Shown here: positions 56,735 through 64,000 of the stretch, piece by piece
Layout of the letters: every line of letters begins with the position of its first letter
Position numbering within the stretch: position 1 is the first letter of the stretch
Origin: Pontibacter diazotrophicus
GTDB taxonomy: Bacteria > Bacteroidota > Bacteroidia > Cytophagales > Hymenobacteraceae
NCBI RefSeq assembly: GCF_003367245.1
Contig: NZ_QRGR01000012.1
Location: 115,678 to 179,677, forward strand
DNA: 64,000 nt
Direction: 5' to 3'
Translations under genes and position numbers: made by a program
The notes under the pieces: model-generated
The model's database searches: none
Told to the model about the DNA's origin: nothing
The model's input: only the letters and a program-made list of their open reading frames with translations

Positions 56735-57685
56735 CTAGTTTAGAAGGAAATCGAAATTCAGTGCTTTATACAACTTATACTTTAAATGATCTTTTAATGT
56801 CGTTTTATTTAAGCCAACACCTCTTCCAAGCAAAAAAAGAAGTTCATTAAATCTTTGTGTTCTCTCACCGACAAATTCGTAAGGCCCATAGTTTTCAAGA
56901 AAGTCTTCACCTAGGAAAAAACCGTAGCCTTTAATAATATCCCCCCAAAAGTTATCATGTAACTTTTTCTTCCAGCTTTCTAAGCTGTTAATTTCTGGCC
57001 TTTGATTTTGGTGTACTCCTTTTGGATCTCCCATCAATCCTTGATAAGAAGTGTTGCCCCTGTAGTTTAGAACTGATTCTTCAAAAGGAATTCCTAACCA
57101 ATCATATATAGATTTTATTCGTACTAGAGGGTCTTTTACAACATCCTCATATTTTACACTATATACATTGGGGTTATTACTATGTTTTAAGCTGAAGTTC
57201 TCTATTAAAAAAGGAGCATATAGAAGATCTCTTTCAAAAGGCTTCAATTGATTTATATTATTTTCCTTTACCCAAGTATCAATAATTGAATTTAGTACAG
57301 CAAAAGGATGTCTTTTCAATACCAAGATTTTTGCATTAGGAAAGACCTGAACAATCTCATCAAGTATTTCATAATAACGGGGAGTTTTGTCTAAAACGTA
57401 TTTTGTATTTTCTCTCTGAATTTTCAAATACAGATTTAGTGCAAAGTTATTAATCTCCTCTATCAATATATCTCTTCCTCCTACTTTTCCAGCAAATTCA
57501 TTTATACCTAAAGTTGCTAGTTTATAATCAAATTTTGCTTCAATTAAGTTAGGTTTTAATATACTTAATAGGGGAAGTAACAACCATGGCTCACTGACAG
57601 TTTCAATCCATTGATTATTAGACAGTAAGGCCTGTAAAAGAGTGGAGCCACTTCTTGGTTGAGAAACTATAAATACAAGATTCAA
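56735..57685 (-). CDS. Sulfotransferase family protein
   Basis: This is a 316-residue P-loop-type sulfotransferase, which moves sulfate from PAPS to a hydroxyl. The 5'-phosphosulfate loop reads SQPRSGSTLLQALLSNN (PRSGST at 10-15), and the region around KILVLKRHPFAVLNSIIDTW is the 3'-phosphate-binding part. It sits between glycosyltransferases, so a sugar acceptor in the surface glycan is likely but inferred; some family members act on proteins or lipids instead. It overlaps the upstream GT2 gene by 4 bases. Confidence 0.85.
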   Translation of the reverse strand: MNLVFIVSQPRSGSTLLQALLSNNQWIETVSEPWLLLPLLSILKPNLIEAKFDYKLATLGINEFAGKVGGRDILIEEINNFALNLYLKIQRENTKYVLDKTPRYYEILDEIVQVFPNAKILVLKRHPFAVLNSIIDTWVKENNINQLKPFERDLLYAPFLIENFSLKHSNNPNVYSVKYEDVVKDPLVRIKSIYDWLGIPFEESVLNYRGNTSYQGLMGDPKGVHQNQRPEINSLESWKKKLHDNFWGDIIKGYGFFLGEDFLENYGPYEFVGERTQRFNELLFLLGRGVGLNKTTLKDHLKYKLYKALNFDFLLN

Positions 57686-58587
57686 AGTTTATATCTTTTT
57701 AATAATAAGGAAACTATTTCAGTAGTCTTTAGTGGATTATCTTTTAAGTATGAAAAGATATATTTGAAGTCCTTTTTGATAGAAGTTGAAGCAAATATTT
57801 TACATAATAAATTATAATCTAAGGCCTGCATGGCCTTAAAGTCATCCCTGTTTAATCTGTTAATCAATGCTTTATTCTTTTTTAGCACAAAACGCATTTC
57901 TTTTAAAAGAAGTGTTTGCTTTGTTTTTTTTGAAATACCATCAGTATCTTGAATATAACAAGAGGAAATGTTATCACAATATCCAATTTTATATTTATAA
58001 GAATATCTTATTCTTGAATCCCAATCATGGAAAGCTCTAATATTTTCATCATAGTAATTAATACTTTTTAACACGTTTTTTCTCATTAACTCGAAACGGA
58101 AAACCGTATTATAAGGGAACCTACGGAGAACTACGTCTAAAAAAATATTACCTGTTGGCATACTTTTTCTTTCCTCGCTCCACAAGTTTAAAATATTTAA
58201 TTCTTCGTCACAAAAAGCAAAATTAGAATATACTATATCATGTTCTGGATTATTTAAAGCATATAAAACTTCTTTTTCTATTTTATCTGGAAGGTATATA
58301 TCGTCTCCATCTAAATAAGTTATAAAATCACCCTTTGCTTTTTTAAATCCAGAATTCTTATTCCTAGGGATACCAACATTCTCAGTTTGTAGTATAGGAA
58401 CTACTTTTCCTGGGTATTCAATCTCCCACTCATGAATTTTTTCTCTGCTTCCATCCGTTGAAAAGTCATCAGATATAAGAATTTCTACATTTTGATAAGT
58501 TTGATCTAATAAGCTATTAAAAGCTCTGGTAAGCTTTTCTAGTTGGTTATAACTAGTTAGAACAACAGAAACTAAAGGCTTATTCAC
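57682..58587 (-). CDS. GT2 family glycosyltransferase
   Basis: This is a 301-residue GT-A transferase with VSVVLTSYNQLEKLTRAFNS, ISDDFSTDGSREKI and metal site YLDGDDIYLPDKIEKEVLYA, then RAFHDWDSRIRYSYK. It overlaps the upstream FkbM gene by 8 bases and the downstream sulfotransferase gene by 4, so the three are likely translated together. Donor unknown. Confidence 0.87.
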   Translation of the reverse strand: MNKPLVSVVLTSYNQLEKLTRAFNSLLDQTYQNVEILISDDFSTDGSREKIHEWEIEYPGKVVPILQTENVGIPRNKNSGFKKAKGDFITYLDGDDIYLPDKIEKEVLYALNNPEHDIVYSNFAFCDEELNILNLWSEERKSMPTGNIFLDVVLRRFPYNTVFRFELMRKNVLKSINYYDENIRAFHDWDSRIRYSYKYKIGYCDNISSCYIQDTDGISKKTKQTLLLKEMRFVLKKNKALINRLNRDDFKAMQALDYNLLCKIFASTSIKKDFKYIFSYLKDNPLKTTEIVSLLLKRYKL

Positions 58588-59287
58588 TTTTCCTAAAGAT
58601 TAGCGTATTATATGTTTTAGAAATTAGTTTATAACCTAAATCATTAAGATAATTATAGACTTCTCCTTTGAAAATTTCTTCCAATGTACGCCCTACTTCT
58701 TCAACTAATAATACTTCAGGTTGAAATCTCTCCCAGTTGTTTGATTTTAAGACTTGTAAGTCAAAACCCTCTACATCTACTGACATAAAGTTTATTTTTG
58801 TTCCTTTAGGGACATGTTTATCTAATATTGTAGATAAAGGAAACATTTTTAGTTTTCTTGTCTCTACTATTCTAAAGTTTTTATATCCATTTTTACTCTC
58901 AGCCATTTCTTCTGAAAAAGTATTCAAAGCTGGTTCATTGAATATATAATATATAGCCTCTCTCTCCTCTTCAGAAATAGGTAATTCTAAGTTTATGTCA
59001 TTAGGCCTAATTTTTATAAACTCTTCCATACTCCCTGGCATAGCATCAATATTTATTCCACGCCAACCTTTTAAATAAAATTTAAAAGTATTTGAAAACC
59101 GAATTGGATGATGAGCGCCTATATCAACATAAAATCCTTGTTGTAAACCTTCAAAAAGCCTCTCTAAGATAACATCTTCCCCCTCTTGCGAGTAATAGGA
59201 GTTAGATTTAATATACGGTTTTAAAATTTCATTTTTTAAACCTACAGGAAGTCGTTTTACTAAAAATCTCTTTAACTTATTTTTCAT
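58580..59287 (-). CDS. FkbM family methyltransferase
   Basis: This is a SAM-dependent O-methyltransferase domain protein (FkbM group), often found in polysaccharide clusters where it methylates sugars. Visible are the SAM-binding YVDIGAHHPIRFSNTFKFYL with GWRGINIDAMPGSMEEF, and the later INFMSVDVEGFDLQVLKSNN. I place the start at the ATG at 59285-59287 (MKNKLKRFLV), which overlaps the Wzt-like gene by ATGA; a Met four codons upstream is possible. Acceptor not known. Confidence 0.84.
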   Translation of the reverse strand: MKNKLKRFLVKRLPVGLKNEILKPYIKSNSYYSQEGEDVILERLFEGLQQGFYVDIGAHHPIRFSNTFKFYLKGWRGINIDAMPGSMEEFIKIRPNDINLELPISEEEREAIYYIFNEPALNTFSEEMAESKNGYKNFRIVETRKLKMFPLSTILDKHVPKGTKINFMSVDVEGFDLQVLKSNNWERFQPEVLLVEEVGRTLEEIFKGEVYNYLNDLGYKLISKTYNTLIFRKSE

Positions 59288-60561
59288 GATGCTGTCCAAT
59301 TACCTTTGATTAGACAAGGAGCATTACCTTCAAAGCCTGTCTTCCCACTCATATAAAAATCGCCCATTTCAACACTCATTTTACCCAACGGATCTTTTAG
59401 CCAATCTGCCTCTTCTCCATCTACTAAAACTCTTCCATATACATCATATGCTCCAGGGGCAAAAGGAAGTGCATCAATTTTACATTTTATTATTTTATAT
59501 TCTTGGTCTGTTAAGGAGTAACTTACATTTTGATATGAACTATATAGTACACTCAAATTATCTCCAAATTTTGAATTTATAGAAAAACCAACATCTACTT
59601 TTTCTGAACTTTCTACAACTCTTAGAACAAAATTTAATGTTACTGAAGACCCTGATAATATGGTTTCAACCCTTTGACCATTAATATCCTCCATATAAAA
59701 ATCAGCAAAAGCAACCTTCCCATTACCTGTCCTGTTAAGGGAAAATTCAACCTTTGTATCTGCCACCAAAGTGTTGTTCAATAAATAACTTTCAATAACA
59801 TTAGAAATACTTCCTTTGTAACTCACTTGTCCATTGGATAAGAGAAGTCCTTTATTACACAAACTTTGAACAGCTGCCATGTTATGGCTTACAAAAAGAA
59901 CCGTTCTACCTCCACCTTGAGCTACATCCTGCATTTTACCAATTGCCTTCTTTTGAAATTCTGCATCCCCTACAGCTAAAACTTCATCCACAATAAGAAT
60001 ATCGGGTTCCAAATGTGCTGCTACAGCAAAGGCTAAACGTACGCGCATTCCTGAGGAATAGCGTTTCACCGGTGTATCTATATATCGCTCAGTGCCAGAA
60101 AATGCTATGATCTCATCTAGCTTTGACCTTATTTCTGCTTTCGTCATTCCAAGAATGGCACCATTAAGGAATATGTTTTCACGTCCAGTCAGTTCTTCGT
60201 GAAACCCAGTACCTACCTCCAATAAAGAAGCAATACGTCCTTTCGCCTTGATAGAACCAGTGGTAGGAGAAGTAACACGAGACAACAACTTGAGAAGAGT
60301 TGACTTACCTGCACCATTTTTACCAATTATTCCAAGCACCTCACCCTGCTGTACTTCAAAATTAACATCTCGCAGAGCCCAAGTATATTCACTGTTACTC
60401 TTTGTGGCACGGTCATTAACCTCACCAAATTTTAAATATGGATCTTCTTTACCTCTTAATTTGTGCCACCATCTGTTTAAGTCATGTGTGATCGTACCTG
60501 TACCGTACTCCCCTAGTCTGTATTGTTTAGATAAATTTTCTATTTTGATGATCGTATTCAT
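59284..60561 (-). CDS. Polysaccharide ABC transporter ATPase (Wzt-like) with C-terminal glycan-binding domain
   Basis: This is the ATPase of a Wzm/Wzt-type exporter at the inner membrane. It has 425 residues. Domain 1 has Walker A GKNGAGKST (80-88), the signature YSSGMRVRLAFAVAAHLEPD, and Walker B ILIVDEVLAVGD. After about residue 260 a beta-sandwich domain follows (TKVEFSLNRTGNGKVAFADF ... VTLNFVLRVVESSEK). Domains of this kind in Wzt recognise a modification on the non-reducing end of the glycan. The start overlaps nothing; the permease gene lies 13 bases upstream. Confidence 0.92.
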   Translation of the reverse strand: MNTIIKIENLSKQYRLGEYGTGTITHDLNRWWHKLRGKEDPYLKFGEVNDRATKSNSEYTWALRDVNFEVQQGEVLGIIGKNGAGKSTLLKLLSRVTSPTTGSIKAKGRIASLLEVGTGFHEELTGRENIFLNGAILGMTKAEIRSKLDEIIAFSGTERYIDTPVKRYSSGMRVRLAFAVAAHLEPDILIVDEVLAVGDAEFQKKAIGKMQDVAQGGGRTVLFVSHNMAAVQSLCNKGLLLSNGQVSYKGSISNVIESYLLNNTLVADTKVEFSLNRTGNGKVAFADFYMEDINGQRVETILSGSSVTLNFVLRVVESSEKVDVGFSINSKFGDNLSVLYSSYQNVSYSLTDQEYKIIKCKIDALPFAPGAYDVYGRVLVDGEEADWLKDPLGKMSVEMGDFYMSGKTGFEGNAPCLIKGNWTAS

Positions 60562-60574
60562 AATTCACCTCCTG

Positions 60575-61501
60575 CTAAACAGTATCCATAAATGACTTTT
60601 CAACTTTATTAAATATAATAACTCCCAACAGGAATATAAAGATTGAGAATGTCAAAGGATACAAGAAATAAAACCACTCAAATTCCCCATTCCCAAGAAA
60701 AGCTAATCTAAATGTTTCAATAATACCCGACATTGGATTTGCCATTATAAAGAGTTGATACTTTTGAGGCACCTCTGCAATGGGATATATAACGGCAGAT
60801 GCATACATACCTAACTGCACGGCGAAACCTATGAGGAACTGAAGATCACGATACTTAGTAGTAAGCGCAGATATTATCATACCTGAGCCCAGAGCTAACA
60901 AAGCCATTATAATTATCAGGAACGGTATTAATAAAAGCAAAAGATTTGGTTGAATAGGAGTTCCTTCAAGAAGAAAATACAGCATGAAGGCTAAGAATAA
61001 TAAAAACTGTACTCCAAACTTAAGCATGTTGGAAACCACTATGGCAAGTGGTGTTATCAATCTTGGAAAATATACTTTACCAAAGATTCCAGAATTGCTC
61101 CTAAACGTAGAAGATGTTGCAGTCAAACAGGAAGAAAAATAGTTCCAGCACGTGATACCAGCCATATAAAATAATAAAGGTGGTACGCCCCCAGTAGACA
61201 TACCTGCAATACGGCCAAAAACAATTGTAAAGGTAATAGTTGTCAGGAGTGGCTGTAGGAAAAACCAAATTGGACCAAGTACAGTCTGTTTATACACTGC
61301 CACAAAATCGCGACGTACAAACATCTGCAATAAATCTCTGTAGCGCCATACTTCCTTTAACTTCAAATCAAAAAGACCAGAGCTAGGTTCTATCACCAGT
61401 GTCCAATTCTCCTCCTCATGAGCTTCTTTGCTAATAGAATCTTCGGTGAAGTCAAGTGATTCTTTTTTTTCAACTAGCTTCTTTGTCGTAGTCGTACTCA
61501 T
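60575..61501 (-). CDS. Polysaccharide ABC transporter permease (Wzm-like)
   Basis: This is the membrane half of the exporter, of the ABC-2 type. It has 308 residues: a cytoplasmic N-terminal region (to about 60), then six hydrophobic segments such as QTVLGPIWFFLQPLLTTITF, the SSCLTATSSTFRSNSGIFGK re-entrant region, and NLLLLLIPFLIIIMALLALG. The family partner Wzt-like gene follows directly. It moves the finished, lipid-linked glycan to the periplasm. Confidence 0.91.
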   Translation of the reverse strand: MSTTTTKKLVEKKESLDFTEDSISKEAHEEENWTLVIEPSSGLFDLKLKEVWRYRDLLQMFVRRDFVAVYKQTVLGPIWFFLQPLLTTITFTIVFGRIAGMSTGGVPPLLFYMAGITCWNYFSSCLTATSSTFRSNSGIFGKVYFPRLITPLAIVVSNMLKFGVQFLLFLAFMLYFLLEGTPIQPNLLLLLIPFLIIIMALLALGSGMIISALTTKYRDLQFLIGFAVQLGMYASAVIYPIAEVPQKYQLFIMANPMSGIIETFRLAFLGNGEFEWFYFLYPLTFSIFIFLLGVIIFNKVEKSFMDTV

Positions 61502-61540
61502 ACCTAATTCTAAGAATAAAATATTATAAAGTAGTTTTTA

Positions 61541-62653
61541 CTACTCATGATAGTTAAGAATTCTGTGACCACCGTCCTTCAGATATGTGTCGCGCCTAAA
61601 AAGCTCCACGTCGGCCTGCATCATGTCCTGTACCAGGGTCTTCAGATCGTACTTTGGTACCCATCCTAGCTTCTCTTTGGATTTCGTAGCGTCCCCGATC
61701 AAAAGGTCCACTTCTGTTGGTCGGAAATAATTAGCGTCAACACATACAATCTCTTTTCCAATTTCCAGCTGGTACTCCGAATTCGTGCAGGCGGCCACGT
61801 AGCCCTTCTCCTCTATACCCTCTCCCTTAAACTCTATCTCCATGCCCACTTCGGCAAAGCTCAACTTCACAAAGTCACGTACCGTGGTGGTCACGCCTGT
61901 GGCGATGACAAAATCCTCCGGCGTGTCCTGCTGTAGGATGCGCCACATGGCCTCTACATAATCTTTAGCGTGTCCCCAGTCACGGCGTGAGTCCAGATTA
62001 CCCAGGTAGAGGCACTGCTGCAGTCCCATGGCTATCCTTGCCGCAGCCCTTGTAATCTTCCGTGTCACGAAGGTCTCCCCTCTCAGCGGCGACTCGTGGT
62101 TGAACAAAATTCCGTTGCAGGCAAACATATTATAAGCCTCACGATAGTTAACAGTAATCCAGTAGGCATATAGTTTGGCCACGGCATAAGGAGAGCGCGG
62201 ATAGAAAGGTGTAGTCTCTGACTGCGGTACTGCCTGCACTAAACCATATAACTCAGAGGTGGAAGCCTGGTAAATGCGTGTTTTCTCTGTCAACCCCAAT
62301 ATTCGGATAGCTTCCAAAATGCGCAAGGTTCCTAAACCATCGGCGTTGGCCGTATATTCCGGCGTGTCGAAGCTCACCTTTACATGGCTCATGGCGGCCA
62401 GGTTATAGATCTCATCCGGCTGCGTCTCCTGAATAATGCGAATCAGGTTGGTAGAATCTGTCAGGTCACCGTAATGCAGCTTCATATTGATGTGCTTCTC
62501 GTGCGGGTCCTGGTAGAGGTGGTCGATCCTGTCGGTATTGAACATGGAGCTGCGGCGCTTCAAGCCGTGCACCATATAGCCTTTGCTGAGCAGGAGCTCT
62601 GCCAGGTAGGCTCCGTCCTGCCCTGTGATGCCTGTGATGAGTGCTGTTTTCAT
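61541..62653 (-). CDS. gmd: GDP-mannose 4,6-dehydratase
   Basis: This cytoplasmic short-chain dehydrogenase/reductase-family enzyme converts GDP-D-mannose to GDP-4-keto-6-deoxy-D-mannose, the first step to GDP-L-fucose. It has 370 residues. The NADP-binding [15 protein letters not shown] is at the N-terminus, the catalytic Tyr-Lys pair in [12 protein letters not shown], and the STSELYG block is also present. The start is the ATG at 62651-62653; the frame is open 18 codons upstream but without homology. GC content is higher than in the glycosyltransferase genes downstream. Confidence 0.96.
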   Translation of the reverse strand: MKTALITGITGQDGAYLAELLLSKGYMVHGLKRRSSMFNTDRIDHLYQDPHEKHINMKLHYGDLTDSTNLIRIIQETQPDEIYNLAAMSHVKVSFDTPEYTANADGLGTLRILEAIRILGLTEKTRIYQASTSELYGLVQAVPQSETTPFYPRSPYAVAKLYAYWITVNYREAYNMFACNGILFNHESPLRGETFVTRKITRAAARIAMGLQQCLYLGNLDSRRDWGHAKDYVEAMWRILQQDTPEDFVIATGVTTTVRDFVKLSFAEVGMEIEFKGEGIEEKGYVAACTNSEYQLEIGKEIVCVDANYFRPTEVDLLIGDATKSKEKLGWVPKYDLKTLVQDMMQADVELFRRDTYLKDGGHRILNYHE

Positions 62654-62708
62654 TTTAATCCTGTTAATCTTAAGGTTGTTTCGGGATTGATAGTGAAAGG
62701 TATCCAAC

Positions 62709-62745
62709 CACCCCTAACCCCTCCTTGTCTAAGGCGGGGAATTTT
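62709..62745. repeat. Solo CCCCT/AGGGG hairpin repeat
   Basis: CACCCCTAACCCCTCCTTGT followed by CTAAGGCGGGGAATTTT. It lies in the 100-base gap between fcl and gmd and belongs to the dispersed family that also frames the DUF559 gene. Confidence 0.55.
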
Positions 62746-62753
62746 GAAAAATT

Positions 62754-63689
62754 TTAAACCGCCACGTGTTTTGCTTTGAAATCGGCGTAGGCGAGGGCTA
62801 TGCCCTCTGTCAATTCTGTTGTGTGTTGCCAGCCGAGGCTGTGAAGCTTTGACACGTCCATGAGTTTACGGGGCGTGCCGTCTGGTTTTGAAGTATCAAA
62901 AATTAGCTTTCCCTCAAAACTCACCACCTCTTTAACCGATAGGGCCAGTTCTTTGATGCTGATGTCCTTGCCAGTACCAATGTTGATGAGTTCTCTGCCG
63001 CTGTATCGCTGCATCAGGAAAAGGCAAGCCTCTGCCAGGTCATCTGCAAACAGGAATTCCCTCATTGGGCTTCCGGAGCCCCAGATAGTCACTGCCTCTG
63101 TGCCGCTTTCCTTCGCCTCGTGGAACCTGCGAATTAGGGCTGGCAGCACGTGTGAATTCTGCGGGTGGTAGTTATCGTTGTAGCCGTAAAGGTTGGTGGG
63201 CATCACGCTGATAAAGTTACAGCCGTACTGGTCGCGGTAAGCTTCGCAGAGCTTGATGCCCGCTATTTTGGCAATGGCATAAGGCTCGTTAGTTGGCTCC
63301 AGTTCACCGGTTAAGAGGTATTCCTCCTTCAGGGGCTGTGGCGCTAATTTTGGATAGATGCAGGAAGAGCCCAGGAACATGAGCTTCTTAACTCCGGTCT
63401 CGTAGGCGGAATGGATGACGTTAGCCTCTATCATCAGGTTCTCGTAGAGGAATTCGGCGCGGTAGGTGTTGTTGGCTACAATCCCGCCCACTTTCGCCGC
63501 CGCAAGGAACACGTACTCCGGTTGCTCCTCCTGAAAGAAGGTCCGCACCGCCTCCTGCTCCCGCAAGTCCAGTTCTGAAGAACGCCGCGTTATAATATGG
63601 CTATAACCCTTTGCCTCCAACTTCCGCACAATGGCCGACCCCACCATTCCACGATGCCCCGCCACATATATCTTCGCACTCTTATCCAT
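62754..63689 (-). CDS. fcl: GDP-L-fucose synthase
   Basis: This is the cytoplasmic epimerase-reductase that turns the Gmd product into GDP-L-fucose with NADPH. It has 311 residues. The Rossmann motif is [14 protein letters not shown], with [20 protein letters not shown] and the Tyr-Lys pair in [15 protein letters not shown]. Next to gmd it completes GDP-fucose supply, which makes fucose a likely component of the glycan. It is the first gene of the locus. Confidence 0.95.
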   Translation of the reverse strand: MDKSAKIYVAGHRGMVGSAIVRKLEAKGYSHIITRRSSELDLREQEAVRTFFQEEQPEYVFLAAAKVGGIVANNTYRAEFLYENLMIEANVIHSAYETGVKKLMFLGSSCIYPKLAPQPLKEEYLLTGELEPTNEPYAIAKIAGIKLCEAYRDQYGCNFISVMPTNLYGYNDNYHPQNSHVLPALIRRFHEAKESGTEAVTIWGSGSPMREFLFADDLAEACLFLMQRYSGRELINIGTGKDISIKELALSVKEVVSFEGKLIFDTSKPDGTPRKLMDVSKLHSLGWQHTTELTEGIALAYADFKAKHVAV

Positions 63690-64000
63690 TTGTAAATGTA
63701 TTCATTTTCAAACTCAACCCTCTTACCTTTCTTTGAACATTTGCCGTTGATGTTTCGCCGTTGTTGTTGTTTTCACCAACAACTTACTTTCTTCTTTTTC
63801 GCAATGCGGCAACAAATCTAAATTAACAGCTTTATATATCCAAAGGCTTTCCTCCTGGCTGGCTTTTGGTTGTTGGTGAAAACACCATAGCCGTCAGGCT
63901 AAGGATAAAGTATATCATTTGGTGATGGTTTTAGTAGCCCGTTCTTGTCTCTTCTTTTTTCTTTCCTGCCTATCCTGATTACCCTTCTGAGCACTTTCCA
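63690..64000. other. Upstream region of the polysaccharide locus with an inverted repeat
   Basis: No gene is visible. GTTTTCACCAACAAC (63769-63783) and its exact reverse complement (63869-63883) lie exactly 100 bases apart. The locus promoter should be here, but I cannot place it. CGTTGATG/CGCCGTTGTTG repeats precede the left arm. Confidence 0.5.

Overview
The window looks like a chromosome segment of a member of the Bacteroidota, order Cytophagales, probably Hymenobacteraceae (a Pontibacter-like organism is my best guess; the genus is inference). Reasons: a short RpoD-type sigma factor without region 1.1, promoters that fit the Bacteroidota pattern (TTG, about 20 bases, then TAnnTTTG) before tRNA and ribosomal genes, bacillithiol synthesis, DUF4159 and START-like proteins, and many intergenic hairpin repeats of the kind common in this phylum.

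Bases 1-36,200 are mostly housekeeping genes of ordinary base composition. On the minus strand: bshB1 (cut by the left edge), an M23/LysM peptidase, trxB, rpoD, pnp, rpsO, an LptF/LptG permease and a START-like protein. Then come tRNA-Met, a GH13 alpha-glucosidase and treZ pair, an ABC-F ATPase, a 2H phosphoesterase, a large catalase with a DJ-1/PfpI-like tail, a POT transporter, pckA behind a striking operator-like palindrome, rsmE, a DUF4159 protein, smc, a DUF559 nuclease cassette, an acyltransferase, an outer membrane barrel, a patatin, an MBL hydrolase, accA and two identical tRNA-Asp genes. Most gaps carry terminators or dispersed palindromic repeats.

Bases 36,755-63,689 form one long minus-strand surface polysaccharide locus. 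It runs from GDP-L-fucose synthesis (fcl, gmd) through a Wzm/Wzt-type ABC exporter, an FkbM methyltransferase and a sulfotransferase to many glycosyltransferases (nine GT2, six GT4-like, one GT61, one decayed GT4), two hexapeptide acyltransferases and a Wzy-like membrane protein. Its middle (about 45.5-61.5 kb) is visibly AT-richer than the flanks, and many genes overlap by 4 bases, suggesting an acquired, translationally coupled operon for a fucose-containing, possibly sulfated and methylated glycan.

The most unusual element is a DUF559 endonuclease-like gene at 30,170-30,559 framed by 47-base, 44/47-matching inverted repeats. Each repeat is itself a hairpin, and the right one supplies the stop codon of the gene. 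Related solo or paired hairpins occur elsewhere in the window (13.4, 25.9, 34.7, 40.3-40.5 and 62.7 kb). This suggests a nuclease-linked mobile hairpin family with non-autonomous copies.
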